Program-made: the position numbers and the translations under genes
Shown: positions 8,566 to 17,238 of the stretch, one piece after another
Layout: each line of letters opens with the position of its first letter
How positions within the stretch are numbered: the first letter of the stretch is position 1
Source: Streptomyces silaceus
Lineage (GTDB): Bacteria; Actinomycetota; Actinomycetes; Streptomycetales; Streptomycetaceae
NCBI RefSeq assembly: GCF_001419745.1
Contig: NZ_LIRJ01000040.1
Coordinates: forward strand, 1 to 52,978
Length of the DNA: 52,978 bases
Reading direction: 5' to 3'
Notes under the pieces: model-generated
Database searches by the model: none
What the model was told of the DNA's origin: nothing
Seen by the model: only the letters and a program-made list of their open reading frames with translations

Positions 8566-9300
8566 TCAGCTCAGCGGCATCCTCGGGAACTTCCGCTGGT
8601 CCTTGGCGCCCGCCTCGGCGCGCTCGGCCTCCTCCGCCTTCACGACGGCCGCGTACTTGTCGACGTACTCCTGGCCGGAGAGCCCGAGGATCGCGTACAT
8701 GATCTCGTCGGTGACGGCCCGCAGGACCGCCTTCTCGTTGTCCATGCCGACGTAGCGGGAGAAGTCGAGGGGCTCGCCGAAACGAATCGTCACGCGCTTG
8801 AGGTTCGGGACCTTCTGGCCGGGCGGCTGTGCCTCGAACGTGCCGATCATCGCGCACGGCACCACCGGCACCTGGGCCTTGAGCGCCATCGCGGCGACGC
8901 CGACCTTGCCCTTGTACAGCCGGCCGTCGTGCGACCGGGTGCCCTCCGGATAGATGCCGAGCAGCTCGCCCTTGCGCAGCACGCCGAGGCCCTCACGGAT
9001 CGCCGCCTGGCCCGCCTCCTTGCCGGAGCGGTCCACGGGGATCTGTCCCGCGCTGCGGAAGAAGGCGGCCGTCAGCCGGCCCTTGATGCCGGGGCCCGTG
9101 AAGTACTCGGCCTTCGCGAGGAAGGTGATGCGGCGTTTGATGATCGCGGGCATCAGGAAGTGGTCGGAGAACGACAGGTGATTGCCCGCGACGATCGCCG
9201 CGCCGCTCTCCGGCACATGCTCCAGGCCCTCGATTCTGGGCCGGAACATCAGCCGGAGCAGCGGGCCGAGGATCACGTGCTTCAGCAGTAGATAGAACAT
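8566..9300 (-). CDS. Lysophospholipid acyltransferase (PlsC-like)
   Basis: A 244-residue glycerolipid acyltransferase, acting at the inner face of the membrane to acylate lysophosphatidic acid or a related lipid. The catalytic HX4D motif is NHLSFSD (residues 40-46). The acceptor-binding EGTRS block is at 119-123, with FRSAGQIPVDR between them. A hydrophobic N-terminus (MFYLLLKHVILGPLLRLMF) is a likely membrane anchor. Actinomycetes carry several paralogues, so the physiological substrate is not certain. Confidence 0.92.
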   Translation of the reverse strand: MFYLLLKHVILGPLLRLMFRPRIEGLEHVPESGAAIVAGNHLSFSDHFLMPAIIKRRITFLAKAEYFTGPGIKGRLTAAFFRSAGQIPVDRSGKEAGQAAIREGLGVLRKGELLGIYPEGTRSHDGRLYKGKVGVAAMALKAQVPVVPCAMIGTFEAQPPGQKVPNLKRVTIRFGEPLDFSRYVGMDNEKAVLRAVTDEIMYAILGLSGQEYVDKYAAVVKAEEAERAEAGAKDQRKFPRMPLS

Positions 9301-9489
9301 GGCGGCCGCCTTCCCCGTGGACCAGGTGCCGACGCACAGTAGCCAATCGAGCGCGCGTACGCGAGAGCCCGTTCGGGCCCTTGCGTGCGCCCCAGCGGGG
9401 GAACGGACGGCGTGGCGGCTCGCCCCGCGGCACGGACGGGGGTGCTCTGGCCTCTTCCCGATGTCACCGTCCGTTCCCGGAGGTCACCG

Positions 9490-9882
9490 ATGCGCCCGCT
9501 CACCGTCACAGCCGCCGCCCTGCTCGCGCTCGCCGCCGTGGCGCCCGCCGCCCACGCCGCGCAGGAGATCCCCACCCCGCAGCGCGGCCTCTTCCTCACC
9601 GTCTCGGGATCGGACAACACCTGGATCCGCGGCGTGCTGCTGCACTGCGAGCCCGAGCCCTCGGGGCACCACCCCCAGGCGGCCAAGGCCTGCGAGGCGC
9701 TCGCCGAGGCCGGGGGAGACCTCGACGCGCTCCCCGAGGACCCGCACGCGTGCACGAAGGAGTTCGACCCGGTCACGGTCAGCGTGACGGGGACCTACCA
9801 GGGCCGGACGATCGGCTGGCACAAGACGTACCCCAACGCCTGCACGATGGACGCGGACACCGGGTACGTCTTCCGGTTCTGA
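9490..9882 (+). CDS. Secreted SSI-like protease inhibitor, diverged
   Basis: A 130-residue protein with a Sec signal peptide (residues 1-23, ending AHA) and the Streptomyces subtilisin inhibitor fold. All four SSI cysteines are present (Cys53, 68, 88, 118). The block HACTKEFDPVTVSVTGTYQGR aligns with the reactive-site loop and following strand. By that alignment the P1 residue is Lys90, predicting inhibition of trypsin-like proteases. GGAGG (9479-9483) lies six bases before the ATG. It lacks the standard SLYAPSALVLTVG start seen in the second SSI at 47032-47472. The exact P1 position is inferred. Confidence 0.82.
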   Translation: MRPLTVTAAALLALAAVAPAAHAAQEIPTPQRGLFLTVSGSDNTWIRGVLLHCEPEPSGHHPQAAKACEALAEAGGDLDALPEDPHACTKEFDPVTVSVTGTYQGRTIGWHKTYPNACTMDADTGYVFRF

Positions 9883-9918
9883 GCCGCGGGGCCCTCCGTG
9901 CCGGGCCGGGTCACCCGC

Positions 9919-10077
9919 TCACGTGGCGCGCGACAGCACCATCGCCAGCGTGATCAGGCCCAGCACGACCCAGCCGAACCACAGCCAGCCGTTGCTTCCG
10001 AGTGCCACTGTGTAGGCCGTCACCATCACCAGGCCTCCGATGGTGAACCCACCCATGGTCTTCGTGGAACCGGGCAT
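9919..10077 (-). CDS. Small membrane protein, 52 aa
   Basis: A 52-residue protein. Residues 9-27 and 30-48 form two hydrophobic segments (GGFTIGGLVMVTAYTVALG and WLWFGWVVLGLITLAMVL), so it should span the membrane twice. A strong GGGAGGAGG ribosome site precedes the ATG. It lies downstream of the CtaG-like gene on the same strand. I know of no defined function; its position hints at a link to cytochrome oxidase assembly, which is inference only. Confidence 0.72.
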   Translation of the reverse strand: MPGSTKTMGGFTIGGLVMVTAYTVALGSNGWLWFGWVVLGLITLAMVLSRAT

Positions 10078-10164
10078 CGCTCAGCCTCCTCCCGGCAGCC
10101 CTGTGCGCCCACGCGCCGCGGCTGCGGTCCGAGGTCCATCGTCCCCCGTGACGCCCGGTTGCCG

Positions 10165-11115
10165 CTAGCGTCCGCGTGCGGCCAGTGAGGCCAGATAGGC
10201 GTTGTACTCCTCGAGCTCCTTGTCCCCGTCGCGGTCCGCGGCGCGGTCCTTGCGCCGGGCCTCGCGCTCCTCGGACTTGCGCCACTGGAACAGCAGCGCC
10301 ACCAGGACCACCACGGAGGGGATCTCGCTGAACGCCCAGGCGATGCCGCCCGCCGCCTCCTGGTCCTGGAGGGCGTCGATGCCGAGCGAGGCGGGCGGAT
10401 GCATGTACGTGCCGATCATCGGCTGCGTCGCCATCATCAGCGCGATGCCGAAGAACGCGTGGAACGGCATGCCCGCGAAAAGCTCCAGCATCCGCATCAC
10501 GTAACCGGGCCGGTGCGGACCCGGGTCCACGCCCATGATCGGCCAGAAAAAGACCAGGCCGACGGCGAGGAAGTGGACCATCATCCCGATGTGGCCCGCC
10601 TTGGAGCCCATCAGCGTGTCGAAGAGCGGCGTGAAGTACAGCGCGTACAGGCTCGCGATGAACAGCGGGATCGTGAACGCGGGGTGCGTGATGATCCGCA
10701 TGTACCGGCTGTGCAGCAGCCACAGGAGCCACTCGCGCGGCCCCTTGCTGCCGCGAGCCGCCACGGGCAGCGCGCGCAGCGCCAGCGTGATCGGCGCGCC
10801 GAGCAGCAGCAGGATCGGCGACAGCATGCTGATCACCATGTGCTGCACCATGTGCACGCTGAACATGACCATGCCGTAGTCGTTCAGCTTGGTGCACATC
10901 ACGAGCAGGACGGTGAGGACGCCGAGCACGAAGGAGACCGTGCGGCCCACCGGCCACTTGTCACCGCGCCGCACGAGCCGGGCCACGCCCCACCCGTACA
11001 GGGCGAGGGCCACCAGGCAGCCGATGAGGAAGAAGGGGTCGGCCGAGGGTTCCAGGCCTCGCCCCAGCGTGAACGGCGGCAGATCCATGTTCATGCCGTG
11101 CCCGCTGTGATCCAT
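10165..11115 (-). CDS. Cytochrome c oxidase assembly protein, Caa3-type CtaG family
   Basis: A 316-residue polytopic membrane protein with seven to eight hydrophobic segments. The N-terminus is rich in His and Met (MDHSGHGMNMD), fitting copper handling. The conserved HMVQHMV and MPFHAFFGIALM segments match the caa3_CtaG family, which aids copper-centre assembly of cytochrome oxidase. The C-terminal tail is highly charged and cytoplasmic. CAGGAG lies seven bases before the ATG. Confidence 0.9.
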   Translation of the reverse strand: MDHSGHGMNMDLPPFTLGRGLEPSADPFFLIGCLVALALYGWGVARLVRRGDKWPVGRTVSFVLGVLTVLLVMCTKLNDYGMVMFSVHMVQHMVISMLSPILLLLGAPITLALRALPVAARGSKGPREWLLWLLHSRYMRIITHPAFTIPLFIASLYALYFTPLFDTLMGSKAGHIGMMVHFLAVGLVFFWPIMGVDPGPHRPGYVMRMLELFAGMPFHAFFGIALMMATQPMIGTYMHPPASLGIDALQDQEAAGGIAWAFSEIPSVVVLVALLFQWRKSEEREARRKDRAADRDGDKELEEYNAYLASLAARGR

Positions 11116-11171
11116 CCAGTGGCTCCTGATTCGTGCGGATTGTGCGACGTGTTCGGCACCAGAGTAGAACC

Positions 11172-11199
11172 GCCCCCGGCCGCTGACGCGACCGGGGGC
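11172..11199 (-). terminator. Terminator hairpin after phosphofructokinase
   Basis: GCCCCCGG (11172-11179) pairs perfectly with CCGGGGGC (11192-11199) around a 12-base loop. It lies just past the stop of the minus-strand phosphofructokinase gene and before the CtaG-like gene start region. Confidence 0.6.
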
Positions 11200-11226
11200 A
11201 GGTAGTTCAACAGGTGATGAGTTGGG

Positions 11227-12252
11227 CTACAGCACGCACTCCGCCTCGGCGTACCGCTCGTCCGGCACCGTCTTCAGCGTCGCGACCGCCTCGGCGAGCG
11301 GCACCATCGTGATGTCGGTGCCGCGCAGCGCGGTCATCCTGCCGAACTCGCCCCGGTGCACGGCCTCGACGGCGTGCCAGCCGAACCGGGTCGCGAGCAC
11401 CCGGTCGTACGCGGTGGGCGTGCCGCCGCGCTGGACGTGCCCGAGGATGACGGGACGCGCCTCCTTGCCGAGGCGCTCCTCCAGTTCGAGGGAGAGCTGC
11501 CGGGCGATGCCGGCGAAGCGCTCGTGGCCGTAGACGTCCTTGCCGCCCTCGTCGAACTCCATGGAACCCTCGCGGGGCTTGGCGCCCTCGGCGGCCACGA
11601 CGATCGCGAACTTCTTGCCCGCGGAGAAGCGCTCGCCGACCTTCTTGGCCAGCTCCTCGATGTCGAAGGGCCGCTCGGGGACGACGATGGCGTGCGCGCC
11701 GGCCGCCATGCCGGAGTGCAGGGCGATCCAGCCCGTGTGCCGGCCCATCACCTCGACGATGAGCACCCGCTGGTGCGACTCGGCGGTCGTCTTGAGGCGG
11801 TCGAGCGCCTCCGTCGCGACACCGACGGCGGTGTCGAAGCCGAAGGTGACGTCGGTGACCGCGATGTCGTTGTCGATGGTCTTGGGCACCCCGACGATGG
11901 GCAGGCCCGCGTCCGACAGGAGCCGGGCCGCCTTCAGCGTGCCCTCGCCGCCGATCGGGATGATCGCGTCGAGACCGAGCTCGGCGACGTGCCCCCTGGC
12001 GCGCTCCACGCCGTCCCGCAGATGGGCGGGCTGGACGCGCGAGGAGCCGAGAATCGTTCCGCCGCGGGCGAGGATGCCGCCCACCGCGTCGAGGTCGAGC
12101 TTGCGGTAGTCGCACTCCAGGAGGCCTTTCCAGCCGTCGTGGAAGCCGATGACCTCGTCGCCGTGGTCCGCCACCGCGCGGTGCACGACGGATCGGATGA
12201 CGGCGTTCAGACCGGGGCAGTCGCCGCCGGAGGTCAGGACACCAATGCGCAT
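11227..12252 (-). CDS. pfkA: 6-phosphofructokinase, actinobacterial group III
   Basis: A 341-residue phosphofructokinase, the committed step of glycolysis. The start MRIGVLTSGGDCPGLNAVIR is canonical. The nucleotide-site motif reads GGEG, with Gly at position 104, and PKTIDND has Lys at 124. Gly104 predicts ATP rather than pyrophosphate as donor, and the Gly104/Lys124 pair is the known mixed signature of streptomycete enzymes. The substrate-site MGRHTGWIAL block is also present. Streptomyces have several pfkA paralogues; which one this is cannot be told here. Confidence 0.96.
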   Translation of the reverse strand: MRIGVLTSGGDCPGLNAVIRSVVHRAVADHGDEVIGFHDGWKGLLECDYRKLDLDAVGGILARGGTILGSSRVQPAHLRDGVERARGHVAELGLDAIIPIGGEGTLKAARLLSDAGLPIVGVPKTIDNDIAVTDVTFGFDTAVGVATEALDRLKTTAESHQRVLIVEVMGRHTGWIALHSGMAAGAHAIVVPERPFDIEELAKKVGERFSAGKKFAIVVAAEGAKPREGSMEFDEGGKDVYGHERFAGIARQLSLELEERLGKEARPVILGHVQRGGTPTAYDRVLATRFGWHAVEAVHRGEFGRMTALRGTDITMVPLAEAVATLKTVPDERYAEAECVL

Positions 12253-12422
12253 AGCCCGGAATACCTTTGCAACGTGGGCCGAAGACCGGACCACGTCGTC
12301 CGGCGGGGTTCCCGCCACACCCTATAGGCGCCGGGGGGCGGGACCGCATCAGGCGTCCGAGGGCTGGACGCCCCCGCTCACATGTGCGGGCGGGGCGTCA
12401 ACCGGGCCCTCGGGCCGGGGTG

Positions 12423-13151
12423 TTACGCGGGCTGCTGGGCGGCGTTGATCCGCTCGTTGCGCAGCGCCTCGTACCACCGGTCGTCCGTCGGCGGCAGCGC
12501 GTTCACGTCGAGGGCCAGCTTGAGCAGCAGGTCCGCGATGAGCGGGTTGCGGGCCAGGACCGGGCCGTGCATGTACGTACCGAACACCGTGCCGTTGTAC
12601 GCGCCCTCGGTGCCGTCGCCCGTGCCGTTGCCCCGGCCGAGCTGGACGCGGGCGAAGGGGCGGGCGGAGGGACCCACGTGCGTGACGCCCTGGTGGTTCT
12701 CGAACCCGGTCAGCTGGGGCAGGCCCAGCTGCGGGTCGATGTCGGCGAGCACGTCGCCGACGCACCGCTCGCCCTCGCCGCGCGTGGAGACCACGTCGAG
12801 CAGGCCGAGGCCGGGCTCGCGCTGACCGAGGTCGTTGATGAACTCGTTGCCGAGGATCTGGTAGCCGGCGCAGACCGAGAAGACGATCGCGCCGTTGCCC
12901 ACGGCGCGCTGCAGGCCGCCGTCGCGGCGCAGCCGCTCGGCCGCGAGGCGCTGCGGGCGGTCCTCGCCGCCGCCGATGAGATAGATGTCACCGGAGGTGG
13001 GCACCGGCTGGTCGCTGCGTACGTCGTAGCGCTCGACCTGGAGGCCGCGCTGGCGGGCGCGGCGCTCCACGACGAGGGCGTTGCCCTGGTCTCCGTACGT
13101 GCTCAGGAGGTCGGGGTAGACCCAGACCAGACGCAGGCTGTTGTCGCTCAT
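12423..13151 (-). CDS. gatD: Lipid II isoglutaminyl synthase, glutaminase subunit GatD
   Basis: A 242-residue class I glutamine amidotransferase that supplies ammonia to MurT for amidating the D-glutamate of lipid II. The nucleophile is Cys94 in FSVCAGYQ, and the catalytic His is His195 in GTYMHGPVL. GFENHQG is the family block. The ATG at 13151 is chosen because AAGGA lies eight bases upstream; the earlier in-frame ATG at 13157 is too close to it. It follows murT by about 20 bases, a conserved actinobacterial pair. Confidence 0.94.
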   Translation of the reverse strand: MSDNSLRLVWVYPDLLSTYGDQGNALVVERRARQRGLQVERYDVRSDQPVPTSGDIYLIGGGEDRPQRLAAERLRRDGGLQRAVGNGAIVFSVCAGYQILGNEFINDLGQREPGLGLLDVVSTRGEGERCVGDVLADIDPQLGLPQLTGFENHQGVTHVGPSARPFARVQLGRGNGTGDGTEGAYNGTVFGTYMHGPVLARNPLIADLLLKLALDVNALPPTDDRWYEALRNERINAAQQPA

Positions 13152-13172
13152 GCTCATTGTCCTTACCCGGGG

Positions 13173-14411
13173 TCAGTTGCCGACGCGGCGGCGCAGGTCC
13201 TGGAACGCGGTGTAGTTCGCGATGGTCTCGATGCGTCCCGGCGGGGCGAGCTGCACCGCCTCGTCGACGGACTCGCAGACCCGGAAGTCCAGGCCCGCGA
13301 CCTCCAGACGCACGGCGAGGTCCAGCTTGCGGTCGCCGAGGACGAAGATCGGGTGACCGGCCAGGCGGGTGTAGTCGACGTCCCACAGCCAGGAGGTGTC
13401 CGTGCCGTCCGCGCCGCGGGCGTTCACGGAAAGGATCACCGGGGTCGGCGGCGGGTCGATCAGCGAAAACGTTTCGAGCCAGCCGGCCGGGTTCTTCGCC
13501 AGCAGCAGGCGCAGGTCGCGGCCCTGGAACTGCACGACGTCGTAGCGTCCGGCGACGGCCTGCACCTGGTACATGCGCTCCAGGGCGACCTGCGGCGGCA
13601 CGCCGAAGACGGCGGCGACGGCGGCCGAGGAGGCGGCGTTGGCCTTGTTGGCGCGGCCGGGGAGCTGGAGGTGGATCGGCCAGGCCGAGCCGTGCGGGTC
13701 CAGGACGTGGTCGCCGGAGAGCACCCAGCTGGGCGCGGGGCGGCGGAAGCCGCACTCGCCGCAGAACCAGTCGTCCCCGGGGCGCTGCATGACGCCGCCG
13801 CAGGACGGGCACGACCAGGCGTCGTCCTTCCACTCCTGGCCGGCGGCCACCCACACCACGTTCGGCGAGGAGGAGGCGGCCCAGACGACCAGCGGGTCGT
13901 CGGCGTTGGCGATGACGACGGCCTTGGAGCCGGCCAGGCCCTCGCGCCACTTCTCGGCGAGCATGCGGGTCTCCGCGGCGCGGTCCAGCTGGTCGCGCGA
14001 GAGGTTGAGCAGCGCGATCGCCTTCGGGTCGACGTCACGGGCGACGCCCGCGAGGTACTTCTCGTCGACCTCGATCACGCCGAACTTCGCGTCGGAGCCG
14101 CCGGCCAGGGCCGAGGTGATTCCGGCGGGCATGTTCGCCCCGAGGGCGTTCGAGACGACCGGGCCGCTGGCCCGCAGTGCCTCCGCGATGAGACGCGTGG
14201 TGGTCGTCTTGCCGTTCGTGGCCGACACGAGGACCACGTCCAGGTGCTGGGCGAGCCGTCCGAGCAGTTCGGGGTCGAGCTTGAGCGCGACCTTGCCGCC
14301 GATCACCGATCCGCTGCCGCGGCCCGCCGCGCGCGACACCGCCGCGGCCGCCTTGCCCGCCGTCACGGCCAGCTTGGCCCGCGGCGACAGCGGGTCCGTG
14401 TTGCCTGACAT
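13173..14411 (-). CDS. murT: Lipid II isoglutaminyl synthase, ligase subunit MurT
   Basis: A 412-residue Mur-ligase-like enzyme that, with GatD, converts lipid II D-glutamate to D-isoglutamine. The ATP site VSATNGKTTTTRLIAEAL lies at residues 62-79. A four-cysteine zinc ribbon, diagnostic of MurT, is formed by Cys201, Cys204, Cys217 and Cys220 (CPSC and CGEC). The C-terminal DUF1727-type domain follows. It is the first gene of the murT-gatD operon. Confidence 0.95.
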   Translation of the reverse strand: MSGNTDPLSPRAKLAVTAGKAAAAVSRAAGRGSGSVIGGKVALKLDPELLGRLAQHLDVVLVSATNGKTTTTRLIAEALRASGPVVSNALGANMPAGITSALAGGSDAKFGVIEVDEKYLAGVARDVDPKAIALLNLSRDQLDRAAETRMLAEKWREGLAGSKAVVIANADDPLVVWAASSSPNVVWVAAGQEWKDDAWSCPSCGGVMQRPGDDWFCGECGFRRPAPSWVLSGDHVLDPHGSAWPIHLQLPGRANKANAASSAAVAAVFGVPPQVALERMYQVQAVAGRYDVVQFQGRDLRLLLAKNPAGWLETFSLIDPPPTPVILSVNARGADGTDTSWLWDVDYTRLAGHPIFVLGDRKLDLAVRLEVAGLDFRVCESVDEAVQLAPPGRIETIANYTAFQDLRRRVGN

Positions 14412-14552
14412 CTGTCGAGATCCTCCTTGCGTACGGCGCCGCGCCTGCCCCCGGCATCGTTTCGCTGCTCAGCCTATCGAGATCCACTGGCAAGCCCGAA
14501 TCACGGCACCACCTCGATGCCGCTCGCTCACCTGGACCGTACTCTTGCCGCC

Positions 14553-15092
14553 ATGCGACACGGCTCGATCCCGGGCGCCTCGGGGCGCGTACGACCTCTG
14601 ACCCTGCTCGGTGACCCCGTGCTGCACACACCCTGCGAGGAGGTCACCGACTTCGGCCCCGAACTGGCGGACCTGGTCGAGGACATGTTCGCGACCATGT
14701 ACGCCGCGAACGGCGTGGGGCTCGCCGCGAACCAGATCGGCGTGGGCCGGCGGGTGTTCGTGTATGACTGCCCCGACGACGAGGACGTCCGCCATCTCGG
14801 GTACGTGGTCAACCCGCGGCTCGTCGAGGCGGACGGCGTGACGGTGCGCGGCCCCGAGGGCTGTCTGTCGCTGCCCGGCCTGGAGGCGCTCACGCCGCGC
14901 TTCGACCACGCGGTGGTCGAGGGGGTCGATCTGCGCGGCGAGCCCGTGCGGGTGCACGGGACCGGCTGGTTCGCGCGCTGCCTCCAGCACGAGTGCGACC
15001 ACGTGGACGGCGGGGTCTACACCGACCGCGTCACGGGCTGGCGGCGGCGCAGGGTGCTGCGGGCCGCCGCCAGGGCCTCCTGGAACGCCTGA
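14553..15092 (+). CDS. def: Peptide deformylase
   Basis: A 179-residue metalloenzyme that removes the formyl group from nascent proteins. The three diagnostic motifs are GVGLAANQ (54-61), EGCLSLPG (102-109, metal ligand Cys104) and HECDH (146-150). The ATG at 14553 gives normal length. TACTCT lies seven bases upstream with no Shine-Dalgarno, so the mRNA may be leaderless; in-frame ATGs at 14517 and 14532-14551 have no better support. It is divergent from murT. Confidence 0.95.
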   Translation: MRHGSIPGASGRVRPLTLLGDPVLHTPCEEVTDFGPELADLVEDMFATMYAANGVGLAANQIGVGRRVFVYDCPDDEDVRHLGYVVNPRLVEADGVTVRGPEGCLSLPGLEALTPRFDHAVVEGVDLRGEPVRVHGTGWFARCLQHECDHVDGGVYTDRVTGWRRRRVLRAAARASWNA

Positions 15093-15114
15093 GCGCCCTC
15101 TGAGGCGCCCGGGA

Positions 15115-15759
15115 TCAGAAGCCGGGGCCGCCGACGCGGTTGCCCGCCGCCGCCAGCCGGCCCCACAGGAGGTCGGCGAGGCTGCGCACCAACTGCGCGC
15201 GCGGGCAGGGCCGTTCGCCGAGCCACCAGTCGCCGGCCGCGTGCATCATGCCGACGATGCCGTGGCCCCAGACACGGGCGAGTTCGGCGCTCTCCGGGCC
15301 GAGGTCGACGCGCTCCTCGATGACCTCGGCGAGCTCCTCGCCGAGGCGGCGGAGCAGGGGCGCGGAGTGCAGTCCGACGTCGAAGCCCTGCTCTCCGGGG
15401 GAGGGGGATTCCGACGGATGCATGAGGAAGCGGTAGACCTGCGGGCGTGCCTCGATCGCCGCGAGATAGGTGTCGAGCGTCGCCTCGACCCGCTCCCTGC
15501 GTTCGGCGGGGGCGTCGAGCGCGGCGCGCAGCGCTTCGAGCAGCGCGTCGGTGTGGCGCTTGGCGAGCGCCGCGTACAGGCCGCCCTTGTCGCCGAAGTG
15601 GCGGTACAGGATCGGCTTGGTGATGCCCGCTTCCGCGGCGATGGCGTTCATCGAGGCACCGGGGCCGTCGCGGAGGACCACCCTGTCCGCGGCCTCGAGC
15701 AGTTCCCGACGCCGGTGCTCGGCGGACCGCTGCTGATCGGTCCGCTGCGTGGTCTCCAT
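15115..15759 (-). CDS. TetR-family regulator, likely of fatty-acid metabolism
   Basis: A 214-residue TetR regulator with an N-terminal helix-turn-helix at residues 15-62 (GASMNAIAAEAGITKPILYRHFGDKGGLYAAL). It diverges from an acyl-CoA dehydrogenase gene, and the space between contains a 12-base perfect palindrome at the dehydrogenase promoter. By this context it probably senses acyl-CoA or fatty acid and represses the dehydrogenase. Confidence 0.92.
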   Translation of the reverse strand: METTQRTDQQRSAEHRRRELLEAADRVVLRDGPGASMNAIAAEAGITKPILYRHFGDKGGLYAALAKRHTDALLEALRAALDAPAERRERVEATLDTYLAAIEARPQVYRFLMHPSESPSPGEQGFDVGLHSAPLLRRLGEELAEVIEERVDLGPESAELARVWGHGIVGMMHAAGDWWLGERPCPRAQLVRSLADLLWGRLAAAGNRVGGPGF

Positions 15760-15844
15760 GGCTTCTCCCCGCCCGTGGTGATTCGGTGACGCACGCGCAA
15801 CGTAACACCCGGGGACGTGTGCGCATCGAACGGGCTGCCGGGAG

Positions 15845-15892
15845 TTGACATGGACTACTGGCCAGTAACAGACTGCGGTTACCGCAAGTAAC
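15845..15892 (+). promoter_or_regulatory. Promoter with palindromic operators, acyl-CoA dehydrogenase
   Basis: TTGACA (15845-15850) is a consensus -35 box; TAACAG (15867-15872) could be the -10 with 16-base spacing. TACTGGCCAGTA (15856-15867), a perfect 12-base palindrome, fills the spacer. A second dyad, GTTAC-N5-GTAAC (15878-15892), follows. Both are good candidates for binding by the divergent TetR protein. Confidence 0.6.
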
Positions 15893-15923
15893 GCCGCAGT
15901 TGATCGCAGGTCCTGGAGGGGTC

Positions 15924-17150
15924 ATGGCCGAGTTCACCATGGAGCTCAACGACGAACAGAAGGAGGTCCGGGACTGGCTCCACGGGTTCGCCGCGGACGT
16001 GATCCGCCCCGCGGCCGCCGAATGGGACGAGCGCGAGGAGACTCCCTGGCCCATCATCCAGGAAGCGGCGAAGCTCGGGATCTACTCCCTCGATTTCTAC
16101 GCCCAGCAGTTCTTCGACCCCTCGGGCCTCGGCATCCCGATGGCGACCGAGGAGATCTTCTGGGGCGACGCCGGCATCGGTCTGTCCATCATGGGCACCG
16201 GCCTGGCCGCCGTGGGCGTGCTCGCCAACGGCACCGAGGAGCAGATCGGCACCTGGATCCCGCAGATGTACGGCGACGTGAACGACGTGAAGGTCGCCGC
16301 CTTCTGCTCCTCCGAGCCGGACGCCGGTTCCGACGTGGCGGCCATGCGGACGCGTGCCGTGTACGACGAGGCCAAGGACGAGTGGGTCCTCAACGGCACC
16401 AAGACCTGGGCGACCAACGGCGGCATAGCCAACGTCCACGTCGTCGTCGCGGTCGTCGACCCGGAGCTCGGCTCCAAGGGCCACGCCTCCTTCATCGTGC
16501 CGCCGAACACGCCGGGCCTGTCCCAGGGGCAGAAGTTCAAGAAGCACGGCATCCGCGCCTCGCACACCGCCGAGGTGGTCCTGGAGGACGTACGCGTCCC
16601 CGGTCACTGCCTGCTCGGCGGCAAGGACAAGCTGGACGAGCGGCTGGCCCGTGCCCGGGAGCGCGCCAAGTCGGGCGGCGAGCGCGTGAAGAACGCCGCG
16701 ATGGCCACGTTCGAGGCGTCCCGCCCGGCGGTCGGCGCGATGGCCGTGGGCACCGCCCGCGCCGCGTACGAGGAGGCCCTGGAGTACGCCAAGACGCGCA
16801 CGCAGTTCGGCCGCCCGATCATCGACAACCAGGGCGTCGCCTTCCAGCTCGCCGACATGCGCACCCAGATCGACGCGGCCCGCCTCCTGGTGTGGCGCGC
16901 CTCCTGGATGGCCACCACGGGCAAGAAGTTCGAGTCGGCCGAGGGTTCGATGTCGAAGCTGTACGCGAGCGAGGTCGCTAAGAAGGTCACCGCGCAGGCC
17001 GTCCAGATCCTCGGCGGCAACGGCTTCACCCGCGAGTACCCGGTGGAGCGCATGCACCGCGACGCCGCGATCTACACCATCTTCGAGGGCACGAGCGAGA
17101 TCCAGCGCCTGGTCATCGCCCGCACCCTCTCGGGCATGCCGATCCGCTGA
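15924..17150 (+). CDS. Acyl-CoA dehydrogenase
   Basis: A 408-residue flavoenzyme of fatty-acid beta-oxidation. FAD and substrate blocks are present (AAFCSSEPDAGSDVA and WVLNGTKTWATNGG). The C-terminal IFEGTSEIQRLVIAR supplies the catalytic glutamate in the medium-chain position. A charged stretch (residues 234-262, rich in Lys/Arg/Glu) is inserted after the beta-domain. GGAGGGG lies close to the ATG. It is probably controlled by the divergent TetR gene. Confidence 0.95.
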   Translation: MAEFTMELNDEQKEVRDWLHGFAADVIRPAAAEWDEREETPWPIIQEAAKLGIYSLDFYAQQFFDPSGLGIPMATEEIFWGDAGIGLSIMGTGLAAVGVLANGTEEQIGTWIPQMYGDVNDVKVAAFCSSEPDAGSDVAAMRTRAVYDEAKDEWVLNGTKTWATNGGIANVHVVVAVVDPELGSKGHASFIVPPNTPGLSQGQKFKKHGIRASHTAEVVLEDVRVPGHCLLGGKDKLDERLARARERAKSGGERVKNAAMATFEASRPAVGAMAVGTARAAYEEALEYAKTRTQFGRPIIDNQGVAFQLADMRTQIDAARLLVWRASWMATTGKKFESAEGSMSKLYASEVAKKVTAQAVQILGGNGFTREYPVERMHRDAAIYTIFEGTSEIQRLVIARTLSGMPIR

Positions 17151-17186
17151 CCCACCCGGTCCCCGGCGACCGATGTTGCACGTGAA

Positions 17187-17224
17187 ACATCCGCTTTTGC
17201 CGCTTTGGCGGCAGGGGCGGATGT
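17187..17224. terminator. Bidirectional terminator between convergent genes
   Basis: A two-tier hairpin. The outer stem is ACATCCGC (17187-17194) with GCGGATGT (17217-17224); the inner stem is GCCGC (17199-17203) with GCGGC (17208-17212) around TTTG. It lies between the ends of the acyl-CoA dehydrogenase and the nucleotidyltransferase genes. Confidence 0.75.
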
Positions 17225-17238
17225 CGTGTGTCACACCT

